NCBI RefSeq assembly: GCF_001493375.1
Contig: NZ_LN929895.1
Location: 585,485 to 649,484, forward strand
DNA from: Streptomyces specialis
Lineage (GTDB): Bacteria > Actinomycetota > Actinomycetes > Streptomycetales > Streptomycetaceae
Direction of reading: 5' to 3'
DNA length: 64,000 nt
Shown here piece after piece: positions 44,841-53,957 of the stretch. The notes below the pieces were generated by a model, which was not told the origin of the DNA, made no database searches, and saw nothing but the letters and a program-made list of their open reading frames with translations. Made by a program: the position numbers and the translations under genes. The stretch's first letter is position 1. Each line of letters starts with the position of its first letter.

Positions 44841-46383
44841 CGGCCGGCAGCTCCGTGCCGACGGGCAGCGTGAAGACCATCCGGGCGCCGGGGGAGTGCG
44901 TGACATCGACGGCGATGGTGCCGCCGTACGTCTCGACGATCTTCTTGCACATCGCCAGGCCGATCCCGCTGCCCGGGTACGCCTCCTTGGCGTGCAGGCG
45001 CTGGAAGATGGCGAAGACCCGCTCGGCGTACTCCGGGTCGATCCCGATGCCGTTGTCGGTGACGGCGAACCGCCACCAGCCGTCCTCCTCGGCGACCGAC
45101 ACGTGGACGCGCGGCGCCCGGTCGGGGGCGCGGAACTTCACGGCGTTCGACAGCAGGTTCTGCCACAGCATGCCGAACTGCGTGGGGTCGCCCACCACGT
45201 GCGGCAGCGGGTCGCGGGTGATCTCGGCGCCGGACTCCTCGACGGCGACGCTCAGCGCGTCCGCGGCGCGGTCGAACGCCTCCGCCAGGTCCACCACGGT
45301 CCGCTGGGTGTGCAGCCGGCCGACGCGGGAGAAGTCGAGCAGGTCGTTGATCAGGACCTGCATGCGGTTGGCGCCGTCCACCGCGAAGCCGATGTACTGG
45401 TCCGCCCGGTCGTCCAACTGCCCGCCGTACCGCCGCTGGAGGAGCTGGCAGAAGCTGGCGACCTTCCGCAGCGGCTCCTGGAGGTCGTGCGAGGCGACAT
45501 AGGCGAACTGCTCCAACTCGTCGTTGGACCGCCGCAGTTCGCCCGCCTGGTCGTCCAGCCTGCGGCGGGCCTGCTCGGCGAACGCCAGTTCGTCCACCAG
45601 TCGGCGCCGCATCTCCTCCACGTCGCCGCCGAGTTGCCGCAGATCGGCCGGGCCGGTCGCGACCAGCGGGTGACCGAAGTCGCCCTGGGCGACCTGCCGC
45701 GCCTCGGCCGAAAGGCGTTCCAGGGGAACGGTCACCCCGCGCCGCATGCCCTCGAACGCGAGCACGGCCAGCGCCACGAGGACGGCGGCGATGGTGAGGA
45801 ACACGGCGTTGCGCAGCCGCATGGCGTCGGTGAGGTCGGCGCGGCCGGCGTCGGCGGCCTCCTCGAAGTGGGCCTGCTGGACGGCGAGGGCGTCCCGCAG
45901 CGCGTCGAACTCCGGCTTCCCCGCCTCGGCCAGCTCGGCGGCCAGCTCCGCCGACGCGTCCGGCCCGGCGGCCGTCAGGGGCTCGGCGACGCGCTCCTGC
46001 CAGGCGCGCGCCCGTTCCAGGACGAGGTCGAGGTCGGCCCGCGCCCCGGCGTCGCCGGCCGTCAGCTCCCGCAGCCGCCCGGCCGCCGCCTCCTCGTCGG
46101 CCCGGCCCTGCGAGTACGGCTCCAGGAACTCGGCGCGGCCGGAGAGCCCGTAGCCCCGGATGCCGGTCTCCTGGTTGACCAGCGCGGTCTCCAGCCGGAC
46201 CGCCTCGACCAGGGCCGGCGCGCTGACCTCCGTCAGCCCGTCGGTGACGTCGGTGGTCCGGTACAGGGCGGCGGCGCCCAGCGAGCCGAGGATCGCCAGC
46301 AGGACCAGCGCGCCGCCGGCGACCACGGTCATCCAGCGCCGCGTCGTCCACCGCGGTCCTCGTCGCGAGCCACCGGCCGTCAT
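44785..46383 (-). CDS. Membrane sensor histidine kinase (CHASE3-HAMP)
   Basis: A 532-aa kinase. A first membrane helix (MTVVAGGALVLLAILGSLG) is followed by an extracytoplasmic CHASE3-like domain (ETALVNQETGIRGYGLSGRAEFLEPY), then a second helix (AVFLTIAAVLVALAVLAF), HAMP, a coiled coil, HisKA with ASHDLQEPLRKV, and HATPase (QNLLSNAVKF, DNGIGID, GSGIGLAMCK). It is of the phytochrome-like kinase subtype. ATG 46383. It overlaps the response-regulator/phosphatase gene and is divergent from a small gene and a single-domain response regulator, forming one signalling locus. Confidence 0.9.
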   Translation of the reverse strand: MTAGGSRRGPRWTTRRWMTVVAGGALVLLAILGSLGAAALYRTTDVTDGLTEVSAPALVEAVRLETALVNQETGIRGYGLSGRAEFLEPYSQGRADEEAAAGRLRELTAGDAGARADLDLVLERARAWQERVAEPLTAAGPDASAELAAELAEAGKPEFDALRDALAVQQAHFEEAADAGRADLTDAMRLRNAVFLTIAAVLVALAVLAFEGMRRGVTVPLERLSAEARQVAQGDFGHPLVATGPADLRQLGGDVEEMRRRLVDELAFAEQARRRLDDQAGELRRSNDELEQFAYVASHDLQEPLRKVASFCQLLQRRYGGQLDDRADQYIGFAVDGANRMQVLINDLLDFSRVGRLHTQRTVVDLAEAFDRAADALSVAVEESGAEITRDPLPHVVGDPTQFGMLWQNLLSNAVKFRAPDRAPRVHVSVAEEDGWWRFAVTDNGIGIDPEYAERVFAIFQRLHAKEAYPGSGIGLAMCKKIVETYGGTIAVDVTHSPGARMVFTLPVGTELPADDEADPVAAGGTGAESRP

Positions 46384-46454
46384 GACGTTCTCCCTGTTGC
46401 GGTCCCGGGCGGGCGCCGGGCGTGCCCCGGGCCCGGCACAGGATACAGGTGCCT

Positions 46455-46472
46455 TGACAACCCGAGTTGTCA
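46455..46472. promoter_or_regulatory. Inverted repeat TGACAAC-CCGA-GTTGTCA
   Basis: 7-bp arms with a 4-nt spacer in the 120-nt gap between the divergent kinase and small-protein genes; the left arm overlaps TTGACA. It is a good candidate for a shared operator. Confidence 0.6.
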
Positions 46473-46503
46473 GCGGGTGGCGGCGGAACCTACGCTGTGC
46501 CGC

Positions 46504-46875
46504 ATGCCCGGCATCCACTTCGCCCTGCGCCTCGACGAACGGGAGATCGCGTTGCTCGCCGACGCGGCGATCGACGACGCCGCCCAGCGCCTCGCCGCGC
46601 GGGCCTTCGGCCCCCTGCCCGCCGGGCCGGGGCGCAAGACGGCCGGCGACGCCGAGCAGACCGACGCGCTGGCGCTGCTGCACGCCCTGGTGCACCTCCA
46701 GCGCGCGGTGGACAGGCAGCTCGACCGGGCGGCGGAGCACGCCGCCCGCGCCGGGGCCGGGTATCCGGACCTCGGTGAGGTGTGCAACATCAGCCGGCAG
46801 GGCGCCCGCCGCCGGTGGCCGGGCCTGGTGCCGTCGGAACGGCGCCGCCCCACGACTCACAGGAGCCGACCGTGA
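46504..46875 (+). CDS. Small HTH-like protein of unknown function
   Basis: A 123-aa helical protein beginning MPGIHFALRLDEREIALLADAA. The C-terminus, YPDLGEVCNISRQGARRRWPG, resembles a DNA-binding recognition helix. No named family is recognised. Its last codons overlap the next response-regulator gene by 4 nt (GTGA), so it belongs to the phosphorelay locus, possibly as its output. Confidence 0.7.
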   Translation: MPGIHFALRLDEREIALLADAAIDDAAQRLAARAFGPLPAGPGRKTAGDAEQTDALALLHALVHLQRAVDRQLDRAAEHAARAGAGYPDLGEVCNISRQGARRRWPGLVPSERRRPTTHRSRP

Positions 46876-47303
46876 CCACGTCCGTGCCCCCGTACGACAT
46901 CCTGCTCGTCGAGGACGACCCGGCCGACGCCATGCTCATCGAGGACGCCCTGCGCGAACGGGGCTCCTCACGCTCGCTCACCCAGGTCCCCGACGGCGTC
47001 GCCGCCCTCGACTACCTGCGCGACCCCGAGCGGGCACGCCCCGACCTGATCGTCCTCGACCTCAACATGCCGCGCATGAACGGCCGCGAGCTGCTCGCCG
47101 TGCTGAAGGAGGAGGAGGCGCTGAAGATGATCCCGGTGGTGGTGCTGACCACCTCCGCGGCCCCCGACGACGTCGCCGCCGCCTACCGCAGGCACGCCAA
47201 CGCGTACGTCAGCAAGCCGGTCAACCTGGACGACTTCACCCGCGCCGTGCACAGCATCGACGCCTTCTACCTGGAGACCGCCGCCAAGGTGCCCCGGGAC
47301 TGA
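46872..47303 (+). CDS. Single-domain response regulator (Rcp1-like)
   Basis: A 143-aa receiver-only protein: ILLVEDDPADAMLIEDAL, phospho-acceptor Asp in VLDLNMPRMNG, VVLTTSAAPDDV and Lys in AYVSKPVN. It has no output domain, as in Rcp1-type partners of phytochrome-like kinases. GTG 46872 has AGGAG 6 nt upstream. The divergent histidine kinase is the probable donor, and the phosphatase fusion is a second receiver for the same kinase. Confidence 0.9.
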   Translation: MTTSVPPYDILLVEDDPADAMLIEDALRERGSSRSLTQVPDGVAALDYLRDPERARPDLIVLDLNMPRMNGRELLAVLKEEEALKMIPVVVLTTSAAPDDVAAAYRRHANAYVSKPVNLDDFTRAVHSIDAFYLETAAKVPRD

Positions 47304-47419
47304 CCCCTCCCCGCCATGGCCCCTCACCACTTCGCGCCCGGCCGCCGGGACTGCGCCGCGCCTTTCGCGGGCAGGCGAACCCCTGGTGCCCGGGGGTGTG
47401 GCCGAGGAGGTTCGTTGCC

Positions 47420-49228
47420 GTGGCGGAAGCCGGGATAGAGGACTACGCGCTGCTGGGCGATCTCCAGACGGCGGCGCTCGTGGGGCGGGACGGCGGGATC
47501 GACTGGCTGTGCCTGCCCCGGTTCGACTCGCCCGCGTGCTTCGCCGCGCTGCTGCCCGACGAGAGCGCCGGGCGGTGGGCGCTCGCCCCCGAGGCGGGCG
47601 GGACGGGCGCCGCCCGCCGCTACCGGGGCGATTCGCTGGTGCTGGAGAGCGAGTGGCGCACCCCCGAGGGCGTGGTGCGCGTCGTGGACTGCATGCCGCC
47701 GCGCGGCGAGGCGGCGGACGTGGTGCGGCTGGTCGAGGGCGTCTCCGGCGCCGTGCCGATGCGCATGGAGCTGCGGCTGCGTTTCGACTTCGGGCACATC
47801 GTGCCGTGGATCACCCGCGCCGGCGAGGACGTTCGCGCCGTCGCCGGGCCCGACGCGGTGTGGCTGCGCACGCCCGTGGCCACCGAGGGGCTCGACGAGG
47901 GCGTGGTGCGGGCCGCGTTCACCGTGCGGGCGGGCGAACGGGTGCCGTTCGTCCTGACCTACCAGTCCTCGCACCTGCCGCGTCCACAGCCTGTGGACGC
48001 GCTGTGGGCGGTGCCCGACACCGAACGGTTCTGGGAGTCGTGGATATCCGCCTGCCGGTACGAGGGCCAGTGGCCGGCGGCGGTACGGCGGGCGCTGGTC
48101 ACGCTGAAGGCCCTCACCTACGCGCCGACCGGCGGCATCGTCGCCGCCGCCACCACATCGCTGCCCGAGGAACTCGGCGGCGCCCGCAACTGGGACTACC
48201 GCTACTGCTGGCTGCGCGACTCCGCCTTCACCCTCCAGGCGCTGCTGGAGACCGGGTTCGTGGAGGAGGCCGCGGCCTGGCGGGAATGGCTGCTGCGCGC
48301 GGTGGCCGGGGACCCCTCCGACCTCCAGATCATGTACGGCCTCGACGGCACCCGCCGCCTCCCCGAGGCCACCCTCGACTGGCTGTCCGGCTACCAGGGT
48401 TCGGCGCCGGTACGGACCGGGAACGCGGCGGCCGGACAGTTCCAGCTCGACGTGTGGGGCGAGGTGCTGGACTGTCTGCACCTGGCCCGGGACAGCGGCC
48501 TGGCCGGGGCCGAGACGGCGTGGAACCTGCAACGGGCGCTGCTGGACCACCTGGAGGGAAGCTGGCGCGATCCCGACAACAGCCTGTGGGAAGTCCGGGG
48601 CCCGCGCCGCCACTTCACGCACTCCAAGGTGATGGCCTGGGCCGGCCTCGACCGCGCGGTGCGGGCCGTGCGGCAGCACGGCCTGCCCGGCCCGGCCGGG
48701 CGGTGGGCCGCGCTGCGCGACCGGATCCACGCGGAGGTCTGCGAACGCGGCTACGACGCCGAACGGAACACGTTCACCCAGTTCTACGGCTCGCGCGGGC
48801 TGGACGCGGCGCTGCTGCTGATGCCCCGCGTCGGGTTCCTGCCGTGGCACGACCCGAGGATGCGCGGCACCGTCGAGGCGGTGCGACGCGAGCTGCACGA
48901 GGACGGGTTCGTGCTCCGCTACCGCCCGGAGGCCGACGACGGCGTGGACGGACTGCCCGGCGCCGAGGGCGCGTTCCTCGCGTGCAGCTTCTGGCTCGCC
49001 GACGCCCTGCACGGCACCGGGCACCGCCGGGAGGCCCGCGACCTGTTCGAGCGGCTGCTCGATCTGCGCAACGACGTCGGGCTGTTGAGCGAGGAGTACG
49101 ACGTCAAGCGCGGGCGCCATCTGGGCAACACCCCGCAGGCGTTCAGCATGGTCGGCCTGGTCAACACCGCCCGCTACCTCAGCGGCACCCCGATCGGCAC
49201 CCAGGACAGCGGAGGCGTCGGGGACTGA
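47420..49228 (+). CDS. GH15 family trehalase/glucoamylase-like enzyme
   Basis: A 602-aa glycoside hydrolase family 15 protein. The N-terminal beta domain opens EDYALLGDLQTAALVGRDGGIDWLCLPRFDSP. The (alpha/alpha)6 catalytic domain has RNWDYRYCWLRDSAFTLQAL and, near the end, LLSEEYDVKRGRHLGNTPQAFSM, where the Glu is a likely catalytic base. It resembles mycobacterial trehalase and Streptomyces relatives. There is no signal peptide, so it should act on intracellular trehalose or glycans. GTG 47420 is preferred (GAGGAGG 9 nt upstream, MAEAGIEDYAL). Confidence 0.9.
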   Translation: MAEAGIEDYALLGDLQTAALVGRDGGIDWLCLPRFDSPACFAALLPDESAGRWALAPEAGGTGAARRYRGDSLVLESEWRTPEGVVRVVDCMPPRGEAADVVRLVEGVSGAVPMRMELRLRFDFGHIVPWITRAGEDVRAVAGPDAVWLRTPVATEGLDEGVVRAAFTVRAGERVPFVLTYQSSHLPRPQPVDALWAVPDTERFWESWISACRYEGQWPAAVRRALVTLKALTYAPTGGIVAAATTSLPEELGGARNWDYRYCWLRDSAFTLQALLETGFVEEAAAWREWLLRAVAGDPSDLQIMYGLDGTRRLPEATLDWLSGYQGSAPVRTGNAAAGQFQLDVWGEVLDCLHLARDSGLAGAETAWNLQRALLDHLEGSWRDPDNSLWEVRGPRRHFTHSKVMAWAGLDRAVRAVRQHGLPGPAGRWAALRDRIHAEVCERGYDAERNTFTQFYGSRGLDAALLLMPRVGFLPWHDPRMRGTVEAVRRELHEDGFVLRYRPEADDGVDGLPGAEGAFLACSFWLADALHGTGHRREARDLFERLLDLRNDVGLLSEEYDVKRGRHLGNTPQAFSMVGLVNTARYLSGTPIGTQDSGGVGD

Positions 49229-49316
49229 GCCGCGCCGCCGGTCGCCGCGTCCGTCCGGGTGGCAGCGAGTGTCGCCCGCCGGGTCCGGCGCCCCCGGTGC
49301 GGCAGCATCGCGCGTA

Positions 49317-50272
49317 TGAGCGATGGGCCGGCGGCCGGTGACGCCGTGGACGTGGTGATCGTCGGCGCGGGCGCCGCCGGTCTCTCCCTCGCGCACCGGC
49401 TGCCGGACACCGCGTCCGTGGTGCTGGTCGACGCCCCGGCCGGGCCGCTGCGCCCGCCGGAACGCACCTGGTGCTTCTGGGAGGAGGGGCCCGGCGAGTA
49501 CGACGACGCCGTCTCCGCGTCCTGGGACCTCCTGCGCGTGCGCGGCGCGGACGGGCGGCCGGCCCAGGGGAGTGCGGCGCCGCTGCGCTACAAGATGCTG
49601 CGGTCACGGGCGTTCGAGGCGCTCGTCGCCGAACGGCTGCGCGGGCGGCCCGCGTTCCGGCGCGTCGAGGCCGCGGTGGACGCGGTGCGCGACCTGCCGG
49701 GCGGCGGGGCCGAGGCGCGCGGTGTCGCCGGGGACGGGCGGCGGATCGCGCTGCGGGCCCGCTGGGTCTTCGACTCCCGGCCGCCGCGCCGCCTGCCGCC
49801 CGCGCGGACCACGCTGTTCCAGCACTTCCGCGGCTGGTTCCTGCGCGCCGAGCGGGCCGCGTTCGAGCCGGGCGTCGCCGACCTCATGGACTTCCGCGTC
49901 CGCCAGCCGGACCGAGGGCTGTCCTTCGGCTACGTGTTGCCGTTCGGGCCGCGCGAAGCGCTGGTCGAGTACACCGAGTTCACGCCCGCGCTCCTCGACC
50001 GCGACGGCTACGAGCGGGCGTTGCGGCACTACACGCGGGACGTGCTGGACCTGGGCGCGGTGCGCGTCCCCGCCGTCGAGCAGGGGGTGATCCCGATGAC
50101 CGACGCCGCCTTCCCCCGCCGCGCGGGGACATCGGTGTTCCGGATCGGCACGGCGGGCGGCGCGACGCGTCCCGCGACGGGCTACACCTTCGCCGCCGTA
50201 TCCCTCCGACGCCGCCGGCCCAGAGGGTACAGATTCGCTCTCGGGCGGCCCCCTTCGTCCCACATAAGGTGA
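49317..50272 (+). CDS. crtY: Lycopene beta-cyclase, 3' end lost
   Basis: The N-terminal part of a CrtY-type FAD protein: VVIVGAGAAGLSLAHRLP, RTWCFWEEGPGEYDD, FQHFRGWFL, EYTEFTP and IPMTDAAFPRRAGTSVFRIGTAGGATRPATGYTFAAV are all typical of lycopene cyclase, which closes the ends of lycopene to beta-carotene. After about 50210 the frame becomes adapter-derived sequence and stops at 50272, so roughly the last quarter of the enzyme is missing. ATG 49317. In relatives crtY is followed by crtT and crtU; here crtU follows directly after the artefact, so a stretch of the cluster is probably missing from the assembly. Confidence 0.88.
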
Positions 50273-50325
50273 TACACGCCACCCTCTGTCTCTCATACAC
50301 CACTCTCCACTTCCCCCGTGTCATA
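50205..50325. other. Adapter remnants between crtY and crtU
   Basis: 50286-50300 (CTGTCTCTCATACAC) is one mismatch from the Nextera mosaic-end complement and continues with a degraded index-1 primer. Earlier, around 50218-50245, GACGCCGCC...AGAGGGTACAGAT recalls the other adapter and its index. This is an artefactual contig join. Confidence 0.82.
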
Positions 50326-50330
50326 AGACG

Positions 50331-51939
50331 CGATCCCAGCCCGGCCGGGGCGGCGGCCCGCCGCCGACCGCCCGGTCCGGGCCGGGAGGTCGGGGGGAAC
50401 GGCGGCGCGCGGCCCGGCGGGGCCGGGCGGGCCCGGCTGCTGGCGCCCGCGCGGGGCGGGGCCCGGGCCGGGGACACGCCGCCCGCCGTGGCCGTGGTCG
50501 GCGGCGGCGTCGCCGGGCTGGCGGCGGCCACGGCGCTGGCCGAACGCGGCGTGCGCGTCACGGTGTTCGAGCGCGAGGCCGCGCTCGGCGGGCGGCTCGC
50601 GGGCTGGGACATCCGCCTGGCCGACGGCTCCGCCGCGACGATGTCGCGCGGCTTCCACGCCTTCTTCCGCCAGTACTACAACCTGCGGGGGCTGTTGCGG
50701 CGCGTCGATCCGGAGCTGCGGATGCTGACCGGGCTGCCCGACTACCCCCTCCGGCACAGCGGCGGCCTGTGCGACGGCTTCGCCCGCGTGCCGCGCACCC
50801 CGCCGTGGAGCGCGCTGGGCTTCGTCGCGCTCAGCCCCAGCTTCGGGTGGCGCGACCTGCTGCGGATGAACCCGGCCGCCGCTTGGCCGCTGCTCGACGT
50901 CCGCGTGCCGCGCGTGTACCGGCAGCTCGACGGGACCAGCGCGGCCGGTTTCCTCGCGGACATCCGCTTCCCGGCGGCGGCGCACCATCTGGCGTTCGAG
51001 GTGTTCTCGCGGAGCTTCTTTGCCGACCCGCGCGAACTGTCGGCGGCGGAGCTGGCGTTGATGTTCCACATCTACTTCCTCGGCAGCTCCGAGGGCCTGT
51101 TGTTCGACGTGCCGGACGAGCCGTTCCCGCGCGCCCTGTGGGACCCGCTGCGCCGATACCTGGAGAGCCACCGGGCCGTGGTCCGCACCGGGACCGCCGT
51201 CGAACGGGTCGCGCCCGTGCCGGGCGGCGGCGTGGACGTCACCGCCGACGGGGGCGGGACCGGGCGCCATGACGCGGTGGTGCTCGCCCTCGACCCGGCC
51301 GGGCTCCGCGCGCTGGTGGCCCGGTCGCCCGCCCTCGGCGACGGCAAGTGGCGCGACCGCGTCGCCCGGCTGCGGACCGCGCCGCCGTTCCTGGTGTCCC
51401 GGCTCTGGCTCGACCGGCCCGTCGCCCCGGGCCGGCCCGGCTTCCTCGGCACCAGCGGCTACGGCCCGCTGGACAACATCAGCGTCCTGAACGCCTGGGA
51501 GGGCGAGGCGGCGCGCTGGGCGGCGCGCACCGGCGGCTCGGTCGTGGAACTGCACGCCTACGCCGTCGATCCCGGCGCGGACCGGACGGCGGTGGAACGG
51601 GACCTCGTCGCACGGGCGCGGCACGTCTACCCCGAGCTGGGCGCGGCGCGGACGGTGGACGCGCGGCATGTGTGGCGGGCCGACTGCCCGCTGTTCGCGG
51701 TCGGCGGCTGGCCGGACCGCCCGGCCGTGCGCGGCCCGCACCCGGAGGTCGTCCTCGCGGGCGACGCGATCCGCACCGCCCTGCCCGTGGCCCTGATGGA
51801 ACGCGCCGCGACGACCGGCTTCCTGGCCGCCAACGCCCTCCTGTCCCGCTGGGACCTGCGCGGACACCCCCTGTGGACGGTGCCCGACCGGGGCCGCTCC
51901 CCGGCCCTGCGCGCGCTGGCCCGCCTGGGCCGGGGGTGA
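50331..51939 (+). CDS. crtU: Carotenoid desaturase/isorenieratene-synthase-type enzyme, 5' end incomplete
   Basis: An FAD-dependent amine-oxidase-like protein. VAVVGGGVAGLAAATALAERGVRVTVFEREAALGGRLAGW is the FAD fold, MSRGFHAFFRQYYNLRGLLRR is strongly CrtU-like, and the C-terminus has VVLAGDAIRTALPVALMERAATTGFLAAN. CrtU converts beta-carotene ends to aromatic rings (isorenieratene). The natural start is not visible; an Ala/Gly-rich N-terminal extension reads back into adapter sequence near 50330, and the GTG at 50488 begins exactly at the FAD motif. Part of a carotenoid cluster shared with the convergent crtI-crtB-DUF5914 operon. Confidence 0.85.
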
Positions 51940-51972
51940 CCACGCGCCCGGGTCAGCCCGGGTCAGCCCAGG

Positions 51973-52965
51973 TCAGCCCGGGAAGCGGCCGGTCCGGCGC
52001 AGGTGGTGGCGGCGCTCGGCGTAGGCCAGGTCGTCCCGCCACAGGCGGGCCGCCGTCGCCCGCAGCAGCGGGCGGAGCAGCGGTGCCGCGCCACGGGCCA
52101 GGGCGAAGCCGGGGCGGCCGGAGGTGGCGATGACCGCCTCCACGACGGCGGTACGGCCGGGGGTCAGCGGCGTCGCGTGCGTCTCGACCACCGAGCCGAG
52201 GCCCTCGCCGCCGGTGATCCGCATCGTCACCGTGCGCGGCTCCGGCGCGGTGAACACGGCGCGGACCGGGACGACCGCCCGCCCGGCCACCCGGAACGAC
52301 ACCTCCACCGTGAACCCGTCGCCGCCGCCGTCCCCGTCACCACCGTCCCCGGGCGCCCGGACCGTCAGATCGGCGAACGCGTACGGGTGGAACCACGCGC
52401 CGTGCCACGGGTCCAGCCGGTTCGCCAGCACGTCCTCCGGCTCGCACGCGCCGACGCCCGTCCACACCGCCTCCAGCGCCCCGGCCCGGTCCGGCCGGGC
52501 CGGGATCACCGGGCGCGGCAACGGCTCCTCGCCGCCCGCCGCGTCCAGCCGCACCCACGCCAGCACCCCGTCGTCGTGCGCGGGAAAGGGCTCCCAGCCC
52601 GCGAACGGCCCGCCGTCCAGCGCCAGTCCGTGCCAGTGGCAGATCACCCGGCCGCACCGCACCCGGCTGTCCCGCAGCGGCGCCCCCAGATGGGGGCAGG
52701 CGCCGGGCCCGGCCAGCAGCCGTCCGGCGCCGTCCCGCCAGGCGACGACCTCCGTCCCGGCGACCGTACGGCCGAACGGCCGGTCCCGGCCGATGTCCCG
52801 GGACGCGGCGAGCACGTACCAGTTCCCCGAGGGCCGGGCCGTGGCGCGCTTCAGCGCGGCGGCGATCAGGCCGGGGGAGGCGTCGCGCCAGGTGGGCCGC
52901 TGGTCCTCCCACGCGACCGGGCGCCGCAGGCGCAGCGGGAAACGGGCGGAACGACCGGGGTTCAC
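51973..52965 (-). CDS. DUF5914 Rieske [2Fe-2S] protein of carotenoid cluster
   Basis: A 330-aa oxygenase-like protein. The Rieske ligands are in [10 protein letters not shown] (C-x-H) and CHWHG (C-x2-H), about residues 88-120. The C-terminal part is DUF5914, which accompanies carotenoid genes in Streptomyces and probably hydroxylates or otherwise oxidises the carotenoid; the exact reaction is not established here. GTG 52965 overlaps the crtB stop by 4 nt, making it the last gene of the crtI-crtB-DUF5914 operon. It converges on crtU. Confidence 0.85.
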   Translation of the reverse strand: MNPGRSARFPLRLRRPVAWEDQRPTWRDASPGLIAAALKRATARPSGNWYVLAASRDIGRDRPFGRTVAGTEVVAWRDGAGRLLAGPGACPHLGAPLRDSRVRCGRVICHWHGLALDGGPFAGWEPFPAHDDGVLAWVRLDAAGGEEPLPRPVIPARPDRAGALEAVWTGVGACEPEDVLANRLDPWHGAWFHPYAFADLTVRAPGDGGDGDGGGDGFTVEVSFRVAGRAVVPVRAVFTAPEPRTVTMRITGGEGLGSVVETHATPLTPGRTAVVEAVIATSGRPGFALARGAAPLLRPLLRATAARLWRDDLAYAERRHHLRRTGRFPG

Positions 52966-53957
52966 GCGACCCCCTCGCCCTCGACGGCGGGCCCGGCGGT
53001 GCTCTCGGCGGCGGGCCGGGCCGCCGAGGCCCGCAGCCGGGCCGCGGCGACGCGGCCCAGACCGCCGAGCGCCACGGCCGCCCGCCTGCGGCGCGGCACC
53101 ACGGCCCGGCGGTGCAGCACGGCGTAACCGTCGTCCGCGATGGCGTCGAGAATCCCGGCGTACAGGGTGAACGCGGTCGCGATGCACGGCCGCGCCACCG
53201 GGTCCAGCAGGGCGACGCCCGGCGCCGCCTCGCGGTAGACACCGCGCGTCAGCTCGGCCGCCGCGACCAGCGCGGCGGTGATCCGCCGGTCGTGCCGTCC
53301 CGTGTCGCGGCTCCAGCGCAGCAGCGCGCGGTCCACGCCGTGGGCGGCGAGCAGGTCGGCGGGCAGGTAGATCCGGCCCCGGTCCAGGTCCTCGCCGACG
53401 TCGCGCAGGAAGTTGGTGAGCTGGAACGCCACGCCCAGCGCCGCCGCGTGCGGCGCGGCCAGCTCGCGCGGGACGACCGTGCCGAGCACCGGCAGCATCT
53501 GGAGGCCGATCACCGCCGCCGAGCCGTGCATGTAACGCCGCAGGTCCGCGTAGGTCGGATAGTCGGTGACGACCAGGTCGTCGCGCATGGAGACCAGGAA
53601 GTCGGCGAAGTGGCCGTGGTCGATGCGGTACCGCGCGGCGGTGTCCGCAAGCGCCGTCACCACCGGGTCACCCGTCGCCGCGCCCCGCAGCCCGGCGGCC
53701 AGGCGGGCCGCGAGCCCGTCCAGCGCCGCCGCCCGCTCCTCCGGCGTGGCGCCGCCGGCCAGGTCGTCGACCACGTCGTCGGCCCGGCGCGCGAAACCGT
53801 ACAGCGCGTGGACCGCCGGGCGGCGCGCGGCGGGCAGCAGCCGGGTGGCGAGGAAGTACGTCTTGCCGTGCCGCGCGTTGAGCCGCCGGCACCGCCGGTA
53901 CGCGTCGCGCAGGACCGGGTCGGTGATGCCGGCCGCGTCCAGCTCCCGCGCGGTCAC
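52962..53957 (-). CDS. crtB: Phytoene synthase
   Basis: A 331-aa squalene/phytoene synthase joining two geranylgeranyl diphosphates into phytoene. Both Asp-rich motifs are present, DDVVDD (about residues 60-65) and [38 protein letters not shown] is the family N-terminal signature. GTG 53957 overlaps the crtI stop by 4 nt. No geranylgeranyl diphosphate synthase gene (crtE) is present in the window, so the substrate must come from elsewhere or crtE is lost at an assembly join. Confidence 0.95.
   Translation of the reverse strand: MTARELDAAGITDPVLRDAYRRCRRLNARHGKTYFLATRLLPAARRPAVHALYGFARRADDVVDDLAGGATPEERAAALDGLAARLAAGLRGAATGDPVVTALADTAARYRIDHGHFADFLVSMRDDLVVTDYPTYADLRRYMHGSAAVIGLQMLPVLGTVVPRELAAPHAAALGVAFQLTNFLRDVGEDLDRGRIYLPADLLAAHGVDRALLRWSRDTGRHDRRITAALVAAAELTRGVYREAAPGVALLDPVARPCIATAFTLYAGILDAIADDGYAVLHRRAVVPRRRRAAVALGGLGRVAAARLRASAARPAAESTAGPAVEGEGVA

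Noticed and set aside
49317..51939. A natural CrtY-CrtU fusion enzyme
   Set aside because: The two parts are separated by stop codons and by adapter sequence, not by a linker.
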